The notes under the pieces: model-generated | The model's input: the letters and a program-made list of their open reading frames with translations, nothing else | Told to the model about the DNA's origin: nothing | Database searches by the model: none | Position numbers and translations under genes: made by a program | Source of the DNA: Gracilariopsis chorda | Taxonomy: Eukaryota; Rhodophyta; Florideophyceae; Gracilariales; Gracilariaceae | Direction of reading: 5' to 3' | Length of the DNA: 52,092 nucleotides | Assembly: GCA_003194525.1 (NCBI GenBank) | Contig: NBIV01000424.1 | Coordinates: 1-52,092, forward strand | Part shown: one piece after another, positions 39,307 to 52,092 of the stretch | Position numbering within the stretch: position 1 is the first letter of the stretch | Layout: every line of letters starts with the position of its first letter

Positions 39307-42300
39307 TCAACACCCACTCTTAATGATTTACACATGTATGAGGGGGGTGTTGTTGACTGACGGGAGGCGTTGCGCCACAAAATCGTCTTGCACGCCCCCG
39401 TTTGCCCATGCAAAACGCCCATTTGGCGCAACGCCTCCCTACCATTAAAAAACATTCAGCAGCAGCAGCAGCAGCAAAGCGTTCAGTTAATTAGCTGCTG
39501 CTGCTGCATGTTGACTGTGCAATGGCTGCTGAATGGCTTGCAATACAATCAAATTGTAGTGCCAGCCACTAAGCAGCAAAACCCCGCCTGTTCATTCTGA
39601 CACGTGGCAAATTGCACTGCGCCAGTGCAGTGCATTCCGACACGTGGCAAATTGCGCTGCGCCAGTGCAGTGTATACTGAAGTTTCATTGCAGACTTGCC
39701 TGCAACAGACGTATATACTGCACTGGCGCAGTGCCAAATGCATCTCGCTTGCTGAACCTAACCACTATTTTCCATCCCATTCAGGCTTGGCCAATAGCGC
39801 AGTGTCGTAACCTTGTGCTACTTTGGGCACTGTTTGCTGGCCTGGGACCTAGGCAAGGCCGAGCTCGTGTGCAGGTCGCCACAAGAGTAACCCACTAAGT
39901 ACCACGGATCTGGGAAAAGTCAGGTGCTCCTCTGTGGTATACTGGTCGTTTGACGGCGATCAGGAAGTCTGAGGGTTTACCGGACCTAATACCAGCTTGC
40001 TGTGCAGGGTCCGGGGCGGCCGCCGTGTCGTACCTCTTGGGGCCGGAAAGCACACTTCGGTGTGTGAGTAAAGGCAGACCAATCCTTACAACCGGACGCG
40101 GGTTAAACATCAAACGGCTTGAAAACCGGCTGGGCACACTCCGTCCGTCATAATCCAACAGGAGTGTGTCGACAGTCCCTGTGCTGCGCACGACTGCATC
40201 GGGTAAATATAAGCCTTGCAGCAATTTGTTTTTTAATTGCTGCATGCGACTAGGCCCGGTGGGTGCAACGCAACAAACTGCAACCAGTTTTTTCCACTTT
40301 CAACTTTGTGTTTTATTGGGAATTATTCTGGAACTCTGGCAAATTTTTTAACGGTTTAAAAACATAGAATTGTGTTTTTTCTTTTCTTTGGTAAATTGAG
40401 ATGACGAGAGGAGGGCGACGTCTGAACTCTGGTGGCATCCGATCTAACTCGGGAGGTGCCAGAGACAATTGTGGAGGTGCCAGAGACAATTCTGGAGGTG
40501 CGAGGTTGAACGCAGGCGGTTCAAGGCAAAACGCTGGTGGTCGTCGCGTCGGCAGTGGTGGAGCACGGGCAGGAGCTGGAAGACCCCGAAGAGAACCAGC
40601 TCCTCCATCTCCAGATGAGTTGGGAGTAAATGAGAGCGGAGCACACGTTCAAGGACCTATTGTTCCAGTGGTTGAAGAAGACGAAATTACTCCTGCACCT
40701 ACTTCGGTTGCAGTAGCAGTTAGCACAAGCGCCGCTGGAGCCAGTGGGTCCCCTGCCACAGATCTACCAACATCGTGCCCAATTCCTGGATTTCTGGAGT
40801 TTGTGAGAGGCCTTCCAAGTCACATTCCACCGCCTCCGATGCCTCCCCCTCTCCCACTGATGCCTGCAGAACAGATGCCTATTGCAATGGAATTGGAAGA
40901 GGATGAGATCATCCCTGCTCCCTCACAGCCACCGCCATCACAGCAGCCTGCTCTGCCACAAGCTGAACAAGAGGAAGAACAGATGCCAGTCCCGATGGAA
41001 GTGGAAGAGGATGAGATCACCCCGGCTCCCTCACACCCGCCGCCGCAGCCTGCGTTGCCACAAGCTGAACAGGAAGAACAACAGATGTCCATTCCGATGG
41101 AGGTGGAAGCGGATGAGATCACACCGGCTCCCTCACACCAGCCGCAGCATCAGCCACAGCAACAGCTTGATATGACGGTCATGCACTGTGCTGGGCGTCC
41201 TGATCGAGGACTCTATCGCGTGTACTATGCGTGGGATTCCGTGGCAGCTCAGGCGAGGAATGATCCGGCCATCCGTGCAAGCGTGCCGGAGTTTGAGACG
41301 CTTCGCACTGCAGGTCAAAGGCGATGCGGAAGATGCGGCGAACACTCACACACGCTCTCCTCCTGCCCGTACGCGGACTGGACATTGAAAATACATAGCT
41401 GCAAGTATTGCGGCTGTGTTTTGCTTGGCACAGAGGTCACTGGAGTGTGCTGTGGAATGAAAAGAATGTCAGGATGGGGCGTCACGTTCCGCAGAAGGCA
41501 TAGCAGTGAGTTGGTTCGCAGTATTTATAGCCTGAGAGCCTTCCACAGCCATTTCCTCAACTTGAATACGCTCTTCGCGACGACGCAAGCGCTCATGGAC
41601 ATGTCGTATGTGACGGGAGGCGGTCCCTCCTTTCTCAGACTTGAGGGCAACGCATCTCTCGCTCTGCCCGCGCAGAACCAGAACAACACGCGCTACAGCT
41701 TTTTGTGGGGTACCGGTCCGCCTTCCTTAGATCCCTCTCACTATACGCGTGCCAATTTGCGTGCGTTCATTCAAGACATCAACGTACGAGACATCGTGCC
41801 CAAGTTGTACGATGTGATCCAGCCCAAGCCAGACGTGGTGCGTGAGCGGTACCGATCCATGCTTAGCACGCAACAACAACAACAAAATGCAGATACCGCC
41901 GTCGATATCAGCATGCAGGCAGCAGAAGAGGGAGTAGTCGTACGTGGTTACGAAGGAACCCGAAGTGCCACAGTCAGTGCTCCTCACGCAGGTGCTGGGC
42001 CTCTCCCTGAAGATGCTCCTGGTGGCGGGCCAACCATGATGAGAACGCTCGTCGTGGATCCAACTGGCCTGTATCGAGTGGAGTCTCAAGTACCGCGCTT
42101 GGTAGAAGGAACTGTAACCGAAGAGCACGCTGCAGTGACAAGCGCTGCTGCTGCTGGAGCAGGGGCGACTGCGAATGCCGCAAACAATGCGCAAGTGCGA
42201 TACCGACTTCTAAAACCGGCATCCAAACTTGCAGAGAAGGGCACTTTCCCTCTTCTCTACCCGTACGGTGATCAGCACGAACCATTTGACATCGGCCTGT

Positions 42301-45300
42301 TCCTGGAGTCAAGGAACTCCACACAGCAAAGCTCAGATCTCAGCGTCAACGAGTGGAAGCTCCGAAAGCTCACCTGGGCTCAGAACGCGAAGCGACGTTT
42401 GTACTCAGACAACATCCTCCTCAACAGTGGACCGTTGATGCAGATGTGGATGCTCCGCACGCACACAAACATTGAGGACATGCGACTACGTTTCCTGGAG
42501 AGAGAACAACAGGCACGTATTGTACAAGAGCAAGAGATCCAGCAAGCACAGCAGCAAACAGGTCATGTGTCACCATCCCAGTTCGCGCAAATGGGACGCA
42601 TATTTCTGCCCGATGACTCGGTCAACTCAGCAGCATACTGGAAGAACAAGCGCATGGATGTACAGGCGATCGTAGCGCGGAGAGGACCGCCTTCTCTGTT
42701 CATTACAATCACCATGAACATCTGGAGAGAGGACATCCAGCGCTTTGGTATGGATACCAGCAATCGGAGCGCATTTACGGCACAGAGTAACCGCCCTCGA
42801 CCGTTTGACCGACCGGATCTGATTGCAAGGGTGTACAACCAGTACGCAAACGACTTCATGAAGGACTTGGAGAAGAACTCGGAGCACATCTTCGGATTCA
42901 AGTGCCTGGGGCTTGCATCAAAGCTCGAGTTTCAGGAGCGCAATGTGCCTCATCACCACATGCTCGTGTGGCTCGAAGGAGGCGTGATTGAAGACGTTGA
43001 TGTGATCGACGAGCTGATTAGTGCAGAACTTCCTCTTTCCGGTGAAGACGACGCGTTGCGTGCCCTCATTCGTTCCATGCACAGGCACCGCCACTCCACC
43101 TATTGCCGGAATCGCGCTGGGCGTTGCAAGTTTGGATACGACCGCAACATGATTGTGCCGGAGACGTACATTGAAGAAGGCACGAATCGCGTGGTCTACC
43201 GCAGAAGAAGGCAACATGACCTCAAGATAGTGCCGTACAACCCAACTCTGACCAAGAAGTACCGCTCTCATATCAACGTAGAGCGCACGCAAGGAGGGGG
43301 CGCAATGGCTTATCTGATGAAGTACGCGTTTAAGCAGCCCAAAGCTCAGGAGGTGGTGCTCAACGTGAGTGGTGCTAATGAGACAGGCACACACAACGAG
43401 CAGCAACAAGAGCCGCAGGTGCAGAACGACATTCGTGCATACATGCGAGCACGTGTAGTGGGCGCTGTCAATGCAGCTTGGAGAATTTTCGAGTTTCGAC
43501 ATGTTCACATCGTACCAAAAGTAGAGCGACTGGCCATTCACTTGGAAGGAGAGCGCACATTTCTGCTGAGAGGTCCCAACCAGCTTCTTTCTGCATCACA
43601 GCCGTCTACACTGGAGAGATACTTTGCAAGGCCCGAAGCATACGCAAACCTCGACTACCTTTCGTACTTTGAAAAAGTTCGATTGTATCGCACGCTTCCA
43701 GCCCGTGTGCTTAACCAATACGACGGAGACAGCACCCAGGTGCCCACAGACGACTGCGATCCGCCCATGTACGTGGTAGAGCGCACGGAAGACGAGCAGT
43801 GTGTTGCAAGGATCAGAGGTGTTTCACCTTCGGACATTGAGCTATTTGCTCTGCGCTTGCTGCTCATGAATCACGGCTCGAGCTCTTATGATGACGCAAG
43901 GACTTTCAACGGACAGCAGTATGGAACGTATCGTGAAACTGCGATTGTAAGCGGACTGCTCGCGGACGGATCTGAGTTTGATATTGCATTCCAAGAAGCA
44001 GTGCAGATATACAGCACGCCCTCCGAGCTACGACGTCTGGTTGTCACACTATACCAACAAGGCGCAGACCCAGAAAAAATGGCCGTCGAAAACTGGGAGG
44101 CATTATGTAGTGACATACATACAGGAGATGAGCAGCAACGAAAGCAAGAAATGTATCGACGTGTGGTGGAGATCTCAGACCGGCACGGAGGACGACTGCT
44201 TCGCGATCACAGCTTCTTCTCCCAACACCTACAGCAGGATCATACAGCATTGACTGAGGCGAATCGAGCTACAACAACTCGAGACGCACGAGTGGTGCGA
44301 AATTCGTCAACTTTGCAGTCAAGGTACGCCACCTTAAGACCTCGCCAAAGACAAGTCATTGACACCGTCATTGCCGCATTGCAACAACGACAGGCGCTGC
44401 AGGAGCGAACGAGCACTGCTGGAAACGTGTTCTTTGTGCAAGGATCCGCAGGAACCGGAAAGACATACGTGCTCAACCTCCTTCGTGATATCGTTGAGTC
44501 GGAAGGAATGCTCGCCGAAATGACTGCTACAACAGGCATTGCAGCTTCGTTGTACGAAGGTGGCCGCACTTTACATAGCCTTCTCGGACTGGGTGTAGCT
44601 GATAGGGACAGCACAAGCAGCACTACAGCCACTTTGTCAAAGTACGGTCCCCGATCTCAACGTGCAGAACTGCTACGCGAAATACAACTGCTCGTCTTGG
44701 ATGAGGCGTCCATGCTCTCAAGAAAGCTCTTCGAACTCATGGATGCGTTGCTCAAAGATCTTCGCTGCAGTGGAATGGAAAACCCACCTCCGTTCGGGGG
44801 CTTGACCATCGTTCTATCCGGCGACTACTCCCAGCTGCTTCCAGTGGTGCCGCAGGTGTACATGGAGGCCAAGCCAAGTGGAAATGTGAGACGAGTGTAC
44901 ACAAACATTCTCAACGAATTGCCGTGGAAGAGTGATCTGTGGACATTGTGCTCGGTTCAAGTGCTGTACCTCACGGAACAAGTACGCCAAGCGGATGATC
45001 CGGCATTTGCGTCGCTGTTACGTTCCATTGCACGAAACACAATATCCAACAACGCTCCACTACCACTCAGATCTACCGGTGGCATGCAAACCGCCTACCA
45101 ATTCCTGTGGAAGTGGCTCACAACACGACGCAAGGAGGATGTGGATCTCAGCAAAATGCTCATTGCCTCCACAAATCAGTTGGTCGACGAACATAATGCG
45201 GCAGCGCTAGATCTGTTTCCTGGTGAGCGCTTCACTCTTCCGTCAGCGACAACCGTGCAACCTGTTCGTGGACAGAACCCGGAGTCTGACTTTGCCAGTT

Positions 45301-45989
45301 CTATCGTCCCCGAGTTTGCATATCAGTATGCGCCTACTGGTAGTACCGCCTCATAACTTGGACTTGAAGATTGGTGTGCCAGTTATGGTCATTCGGAACG
45401 TGCTGCATCCCGCTGTGGTCAACGGAAAGCTGTTCGTAGTCGTGCGTGTCGATCAATTTACGATGCAGGTGGCTCGTTTCGACGAGAACAGACAGGTGCT
45501 CGAACGACAGCTCCTGCATCGTATCGACTTCGAGTTTTCTTTCGCAGATATTCGCATGATTCGAAGGCAGTTTCCCATTCGTCTCGCGTTTGCAGCTACC
45601 GTTCACAAAGGACAGGGAAAGACGTTGGATGGCTTGGTTGTGGATGTACGATCCAACTTCTTCTGCGCAGGTCAGTTGTATGTCGCATTGTCGCGCCTTC
45701 GAAAGAACGACCATGTGCTGCTCCTGCATGATCCGCAGCTTACACCCGAGAATGCGCACACAATTCATCCCATGCCTGTTCCCATCGCCAACCCAGTGCT
45801 GCCTGAAGCTATTCAGTTCTGCATCCCTCCACAACCGTAATCATATCTCTTGCATTCTTCTTTCATTGAACTAAACTACTTGCTTTTCTGCTTTTGCTTT
45901 CTCCACCCTCTTTTTTCCTCACCGCTGTTTATCACTCCTCCACCGCGGCGCGCAGCGTCGCCCGCGGCCGAAGGCCGCTTCCTCTTGTC
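39307..45989 (+). mobile_element. H8: full-length element, gene with one frameshift (6683 bp)
   Basis: Complete ends; leader 39307-40400; TATA-like box 40204-40215. It is longer than the others mainly because of one extra 7-residue (21-bp) Arg-Gly repeat at the start of the gene. Nearly identical to H9 over the shared 5' 3.3 kb. Confidence 0.88.
40401..45840 (+). pseudogene. RepHel, one frameshift from intact (H8)
   Basis: The frame is open for 1651 codons, through the Rep domain (HUH and both tyrosines), Walker A, Walker B, motif III and motif IV. An extra T near 45341 (CCTACTGGTAGTACC against CCTACTGGAGTACC) then shifts the frame to a stop at 45354-45356. The last 160 or so codons, with VHKGQGKT and YVALSRLRK, continue in another frame to 45840. 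Without motifs V and VI the helicase would be inactive. A single-base error in the assembly would make this a third intact gene. The N-terminus has the extra ARDNCGG repeat unit shared only with H9. Confidence 0.88.
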
Positions 45990-48900
45990 TCAACACCCCA
46001 CTCTTAATGATTTACACATGTATGAGGGGGTGTTGTTGACTGACGGGAGGCGTTGCGCCACAAAATCGTCTTGCACGCCCCCGTTTGCCCATGCAAAACG
46101 CCCATTTGGCGCAACGCCTCCCTACCATTAAAAAACATTCAGCAGCAGCAGCAGCAGCAAAGCGTTCAGTTAATTAGCTGCTGCTGCTGCATGTTGACTG
46201 TGCAATGGCTGCTGAATGGCTTGCAATACAATCAAATTGTAGTGCCAGCCACTAAGCAGCAAAACCCCGCCTGTTCATTCTGACACGTGGCAAATTGCAC
46301 TGCGCCAGTGCAGTGCATTCCGACACGTGGCAAATTGCGCTGCGCCAGTGCAGTGTATACTGAAGTTTCATTGCAGACTTGCCTGCAACAGACGTATATA
46401 CTGCACTGGCGCAGTGCCAAATGCATCTCGCTTGCTGAACCTAACCACTATTTTCCATCCCATTCAGGCTTGGCCAATAGCGCAGTGTCGTAACCTTGTG
46501 CTACTTTGGGCACTGTTTGCTGGCCTGGGACCTAGGCAAGGCCGAGCTCGTGTGCAGGTCGCCACAAGAGTAACCCACTAAGTACCACGGATCTGGGAAA
46601 AGTCAGGTGCTCCTCTGTGGTATACTGGTCGTTTGACGGCGATCAGGAAGTCTGAGGGTTTTACCGGACCTAATACCAGCTTGCTGTGCAGGGTCCGGGG
46701 CGGCCGCCGTGTCGTACCTCTTGGGGCCGGAAAGCACACTTCGGTGTGTGAGTAAAGGCAGACCAATCCTTACAACCGGACGCGGGTTAAACATCAAACG
46801 GCTTGAAAACCGGCTGGGCACACTCCGTCCGTCATAATCCAACAGGAGTGTGTCGACAGTCCCTGTGCTGCGCACGACTGCATCGGGTAAATATAAGCCT
46901 TGCAGCAATTTGTTTTTAATTGCTGCATGCGACTAGGCCCGGTGGGTGCAACGCAACAAACTGCAACCAGTTTTTCCACTTTCAACTTTGTGTTTTATTG
47001 GGAATTATTCTGGAACTCTGGCAAATTTTTTAACGGTTTAAAAACATAGAATTGTGTTTTTCTTTTCTTTGGTAAATTGAGATGACGAGAGGAGGGCGAC
47101 GTCTGAACTCTGGTGGCATCCGATCTAACTCGGGAGGTGCCAGAGACAATTGTGGAGGTGCCAGAGACAATTCTGGAGGTGCGAGGTTGAACGCAGGCGG
47201 TTCAAGGCAAAACGCTGGTGGTCGTCGCGTCGGCAGTGGTGGAGCACGGGCAGGAGCTGGAAGACCCCGAAGAGAACCAGCTCCTCCATCTCCAGATGAG
47301 TTGGGAGTAAATGAGAGCGGAGCACACGTTCAAGGACCTATTGTTCCAGTGGTTGAAGAAGACGAAATTACTCCTGCACCTACTTCGGTTGCAGTAGCAG
47401 TTAGCACAAGCGCCGCTGGAGCCAGTGGGTCCCCTGCCACAGATCTACCAACATCGTGCCCAATTCCTGGATTTCTGGAGTTTGTGAGAGGCCTTCCAAG
47501 TCACATTCCACCGCCTCCGATGCCTCCCCCTCTCCCACTGATGCCTGCAGAACAGATGCCTATTGCAATGGAATTGGAAGAGGATGAGATCATCCCTGCT
47601 CCCTCACAGCCACCGCCATCACAGCAGCCTGCTCTGCCACAAGCTGAACAAGAGGAAGAACAGATGCCAGTCCCGATGGAAGTGGAAGAGGATGAGATCA
47701 CCCCGGCTCCCTCACACCCGCCGCCGCAGCCTGCGTTGCCACAAGCTGAACAGGAAGAACAACAGATGTCCATTCCGATGGAGGTGGAAGCGGATGAGAT
47801 CACACCGGCTCCCTCACACCAGCCGCAGCATCAGCCACAGCAACAGCTTGATATGACGGTCATGCACTGTGCTGGGCGTCCTGATCGAGGACTCTATCGC
47901 GTGTACTATGCGTGGGATTCCGTGGCAGCTCAGGCGAGGAATGATCCGGCCATCCGTGCAAGCGTGCCGGAGTTTGAGACGCTTCGCACTGCAGGTCAAA
48001 GGCGATGCGGAAGATGCGGCGAACACTCACACACGCTCTCCTCCTGCCCGTACGCGGACTGGACATTGAAAATACATAGCTGCAAGTATTGCGGCTGTGT
48101 TTTGCTTGGCACAGAGGTCACTGGAGTGTGCTGTGGAATGAAAAGAATGTCAGGATGGGGCGTCACGTTCCGCAGAAGGCATAGCAGTGAGTTGGTTCGC
48201 AGTCTTTATAGCCTGAGAGCCTTCCACAGCCATTTCCTCAACTTGAATACGCTCTTCGCGACGACGCAAGCGCTCATGGACATGTCGTATGTGACGGGAG
48301 GCGGTCCCTCCTTTCTCAGACTTGAGGGCAACGCATCTCTCGCTCTGCCCGCGCAGAACCAGAACAACACGCGCTACAGCTTTTTGTGGGGTACCGGTCC
48401 GCCTTCCTTAGATCCCTCTCACTATACGCGTGCCAATTTGCGTGCGTTCATTCAAGACATCAACGTACGAGACATCGTGCCCAAGTTGTACGATGTGATC
48501 CAGCCCAAGCCAGACGTGGTGCGTGAGCGGTACCGATCCATGCTTAGCACGCAACAACAACAACAAAATGCAGATACCGCCGTCGATATCAGCATGCAGG
48601 CAGCAGAAGAGGGAGTAGTCGTACGTGGTTACGAAGGAACCCGAAGTGCCACAGTCAGTGCTCCTCACGCAGGTGCTGGGCCTCTCCCTGAAGATGCTCC
48701 TGGTGGCGGGCCAACCATGATGAGAACGCTCGTCGTGGATCCAACTGGCCTGTATCGAGTGGAGTCTCAAGTACCGCGCTTGGTAGAAGGAACTGTAACC
48801 GAAGAGCACGCTGCAGTGACAAGCGCTGCTGCTGCTGGAGCAGGGGCGACTGCGAATGCCGCAAACAATGCGCAAGTGCGATACCGACTTCTAAAACCGG

Positions 48901-51900
48901 CATCCAAACTTGCAGAGAAGGGCACTTTCCCTCTTCTCTACCCGTACGGTGATCAGCACGAACCATTTGACATCGGCCTGTTCCTGGAGTCAAGGAACTC
49001 CACACAGCAAAGCTCAGATCTCAGCGTCAACGAGTGGAAGCTCCGAAAGCTCACCTGGGCTCAGAACGCGAAGCGACGTTTGTACTCAGACAACATCCTC
49101 CTCAACAGTGGACCGTTGATGCAGATGTGGATGCTCCGCACGCACACAAACATTGAGGACATGCGACTACGTTTCCTGGAGAGAGAACAACAGGCACGTA
49201 TTGTACAAGAGCAAGAGATCCAGCAAGCACAGCAGCAAACAGGTCATGTGTCACCATCCCAGTTCGCGCAAATGGGACGGCATATTTCTGCCCGATGACT
49301 CGGTCAACTCAGCAGCATACTGGAAGAACAAGCGCATGGATGTACAGGCGATCGTAGCGCGGAGAGGACCGCCTTCTCTGTTCATTACAATCACCATGAA
49401 CATCTGGAGAGAGGACATCCAGCGCTTTGGTATGGATACCAGCAATCGGAGCGCATTTACGGCACAGAGTAACCGCCCTCGACCGTTTGACCGACCGGAT
49501 CTGATTGCAAGGGTGTACAACCAGTACGCAAACGACTTCATGAAGGACTTGGAGAAGAACTCGGAGCACATCTTCGGATTCAAGTGCCTGGGGCTTGCAT
49601 CAAAGCTCGAGTTTCAGGAGCGCAATGTGCCTCATCACCACATGCTCGTGTGGCTCGAAGGAGGCGTGATTGAAGACGTTGATGTGATCGACGAGCTGAT
49701 TAGTGCAGAACTTCCTCTTTCCGGTGAAGACGACGCGTTGCGTGCCTCATTCGTTCCATGCACAGGCACCGCCACTCCACCTATTGCCGGAATCGCGCTG
49801 GGCGTTGCAAGTTTGGATACGACCGCAACATGATTGTGCCGGAGACGTACATTGAAGAAGGCACGAATCGCGTGGTCTACCGCAGAAGAAGGCAACATGA
49901 CCTCAAGATAGTGCCGTACAACCCAACTCTGACCAAGAAGTACCGCTCTCATATCAACGTAGAGCGCACGCAAGGAGGGGGCGCAATGGCTTATCTGATG
50001 AAGTACGCGTTTAAGCAGCCCAAAGCTCAGGAGGTGGTGCTCAACGTGAGTGGTGCTAATGAGACAGGCACACACAACGAGCAGCAACAAGAGCCGCAGG
50101 TGCAGAACGACATTCGTGCATACATGCGAGCACGTGTAGTGGGCGCTGTCAATGCAGCTTGGAGAATTTTCGAGTTTCGACATGTTCACATCGTACCAAA
50201 AAGTAGAGCGACTGGCCATTCACTTGGAAGGAGAGCGCACATTTCTGCTGAGAGGTCCCAACCAGCTTCTTTCTGCATCACAGCCGTCTACACTGGAGAG
50301 ATACTTTGCAAGGCCCGAAGCATACGCAAACCTCGACTACCTTTCGTACTTTGAAAAAGTTCGATTGTATCGCACGCTTCCAGCCCGTGTGCTTAACCAA
50401 TACGACGGAGACAGCACCCAGGTGCCCACAGACGACTGCGATCCGCCCATGTACGTGGTAGAGCGCACGGAAGACGAGCAGTGTGTTGCAAGGATCAGAG
50501 GTGTTTCACCTTCGGACATTGAGCTATTTGCTCTGCGCTTGCTGCTCATGAATCACGGCTCGAGCTCTTATGATGACGCAAGGACTTTCAACGCGACAGC
50601 AGTATGGAAACGTATCGTGAAACTGCGATTTGTAAGCGGGACTGCTCGCGGACGGATCTGAGTTTGATATTGCATTCCAAGAAGCAGTGCAGATATACAG
50701 CACGCCCTCCGAGCTACGACGTCTGGTTGTCACACTATACCAACAAGGCGCAGACCCAGAAAAAATGGCCGTCGAAAACTGGGAGGCATTATGTAGTGAC
50801 ATACATACAGGAGATGAGCAGCAACGAAAGCAAGAAATGTATCGACGTGTGGTGGAGATCTCAGACCGGCACGGAGGACGACTGCTTCGCGATCACAGCT
50901 TCTTCTCCCAACACCTACAGCAGGATCATACAGCATTGACTGAGGCGAATCGAGCTACAACAACTCGAGACGCACGAGTGGTGCGAAATTCGTCAACTTT
51001 GCAGTCAAGGTACGCCACCTTAAGACCTCGCCAAAGACAAGTCATTGACACCGTCATTGCCGCATTGCAACAACGACAGGCGCTGCAGGAGCGAACGAGC
51101 ACTCCTGGAAACGTGTTCTTTGTGCAAGGATCCGCAGGAACCGGAAAGACATACGTGCTCAACCTCCTTCGTGATATCGTTGAGTCGGAAGGAATGCTCG
51201 CCGAAATGACTGCTACAACAGGCATTGCAGCTTCGTTGTACGAAGGTGGCCGCACTTTACATAGCCTTCTCGGACTGGGTGTAGCTGATAGGGACAGCAC
51301 AAGCAGCACTACAGCCACTTTGTCAAAGTACGGTCCCCGATCTCAACGTGCAGAACTGCTACGCGAAATACAACTGCTCGTCTTGGATGAGGCGTCCATG
51401 CTCTCAAGAAAGCTCTTCGAACTCATGGATGCGTTGCTCAAAGATCTTCGCTGCAGTGGAATGGAAAAACCACCTCCGTTGGGGGCTTGACCATCGTTCT
51501 ATCCGGCGACTACTCCCAGCTGCTTCCAGTGGTGCCGCAGGTGTACATGGAGGCCAAGCCCAAGTGGAAATGTGAGACGAGTGTACACAAACATTCTCAA
51601 CGAATTGCCGTGGAAGAGTGATCTGTGGACATTGTGCTCGGTTCAAGTGCTGTACCTCACGGAACAAGTACGCCAAGCGGATGATCCGGCATTTGCGTCG
51701 CTGTTACGTTCCATTGCACGAAACACAATATCCAACAACGCTCCACTACCACTCAGATCTACCGGTGGCATGCAAACCGCCTACCAATTCCTGTGGAAGT
51801 GGCTCACAACACGACGCAAGGAGGATGTGGATCTCAGCAAAATGCTCATTGCCTCCACAAATCAGTTGGTCGACGAACATAATGCGGCAGCTAGATCTGT

Positions 51901-52092
51901 TTCCTGGTGAGCGCTTCACTCTTCCGTCAGCGACAACCGTGCAACCTGTTCGTGGACAGAACCCGGAGTCTGACTTTGCCAGTTCTATCGTCCCCGAGTT
52001 TGCATATCAGTATGCGCCTACTGGAGTACCGCCTCATAACTTGGACTTGAAGAGATTGGTGTGCCAGTTATGGTCATTCGGAACGTGCTGCA
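45990..52092 (+). mobile_element. H9: element truncated by the window end
   Basis: The 5' end, leader (45990-47081) and first part of the gene are almost identical to H8. The window ends inside the helicase, so the 3' end is not seen. TATA-like box at 46888-46899. Confidence 0.87.
47082..52092 (+). pseudogene. RepHel, partial, with many indels in its second half (H9)
   Basis: Open for the first 2.2 kb (738 codons to 49298) and essentially the same as H8. Insertions or losses then appear near 49280 (+1), 49746 (-1), 50200 (+1), four +1 changes between 50593 and 50640, 51479 (-1), 51558 (+1), 51891 (-2) and 52053 (+2). Rep and helicase motifs remain recognisable in shifting frames (PHHHMLVWLEGG, AYLMKYAFK, GSAGTGKT, LVLDEAS). 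The abrupt rise in indels towards the window end suggests low-quality sequence as much as true decay. Confidence 0.87.

Overview
The whole window is one family of eukaryotic rolling-circle (Helitron-like) transposons arranged head-to-tail on the + strand. I see no host gene, rRNA, tRNA, CRISPR array or retroelement. The host cannot be named from this sequence. A long intronless RepHel gene behind a TATA-like promoter points to a eukaryote, and CpG is plentiful, which argues against a heavily methylated vertebrate genome. Beyond that I make no claim.

Layout. (1) 1-3280 and 5217-8779 are arrays of short (about 430-470 bp) non-autonomous units. Two kinds alternate: 'A' units (complete miniature elements with the family 5' and 3' ends) and 'B' units (family 5' end followed by a long hairpin, with no 3' end). 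(2) 3281-5216, 8780-10716 and 10717-12659 are three 1.94-kb deletion derivatives (H1-H3) in which the leader is joined directly to the last part of the helicase. (3) 12660-52092 is a tandem run of six 6.66-kb elements (H4-H9, the last cut by the window end). H5 (CDS 20415-25832) and H6 (CDS 27076-32493) each carry an uninterrupted 1805-codon RepHel gene. H4 has two nonsense codons and a frameshift, H7 has about eleven single-base indels, H8 has one frameshift, and H9 is intact for 2.2 kb and then full of indels towards the window end.

The protein runs as follows: Arg/Gly-rich repeats, four acidic/Pro repeats, a CCHC zinc knuckle plus a second Cys cluster, a Helitron-like N region, an HUH Rep nuclease with two tyrosines (Y964/Y968), and a Pif1-type SF1B helicase. 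Rep would nick and join the element ends, and the helicase would unwind the strand during rolling-circle transposition. The short units carry the same terminal structures and could be mobilised in trans.

The non-coding part of every unit is a chain of hairpins: a 5' stem (two alternative sequences), a 16-bp inverted repeat, a CAG/CTG hairpin, a 25-bp inverted repeat, 40-bp direct repeats ending in a 31-bp hairpin, and at the 3' end two C(GNA)G mini-hairpins 11 nt before the junction. Units abut with no spacer. Shared lesions and chimeric units show that the array evolved by unequal exchange and internal deletion. Unit boundaries are my inference and are uncertain by 2-3 nt.
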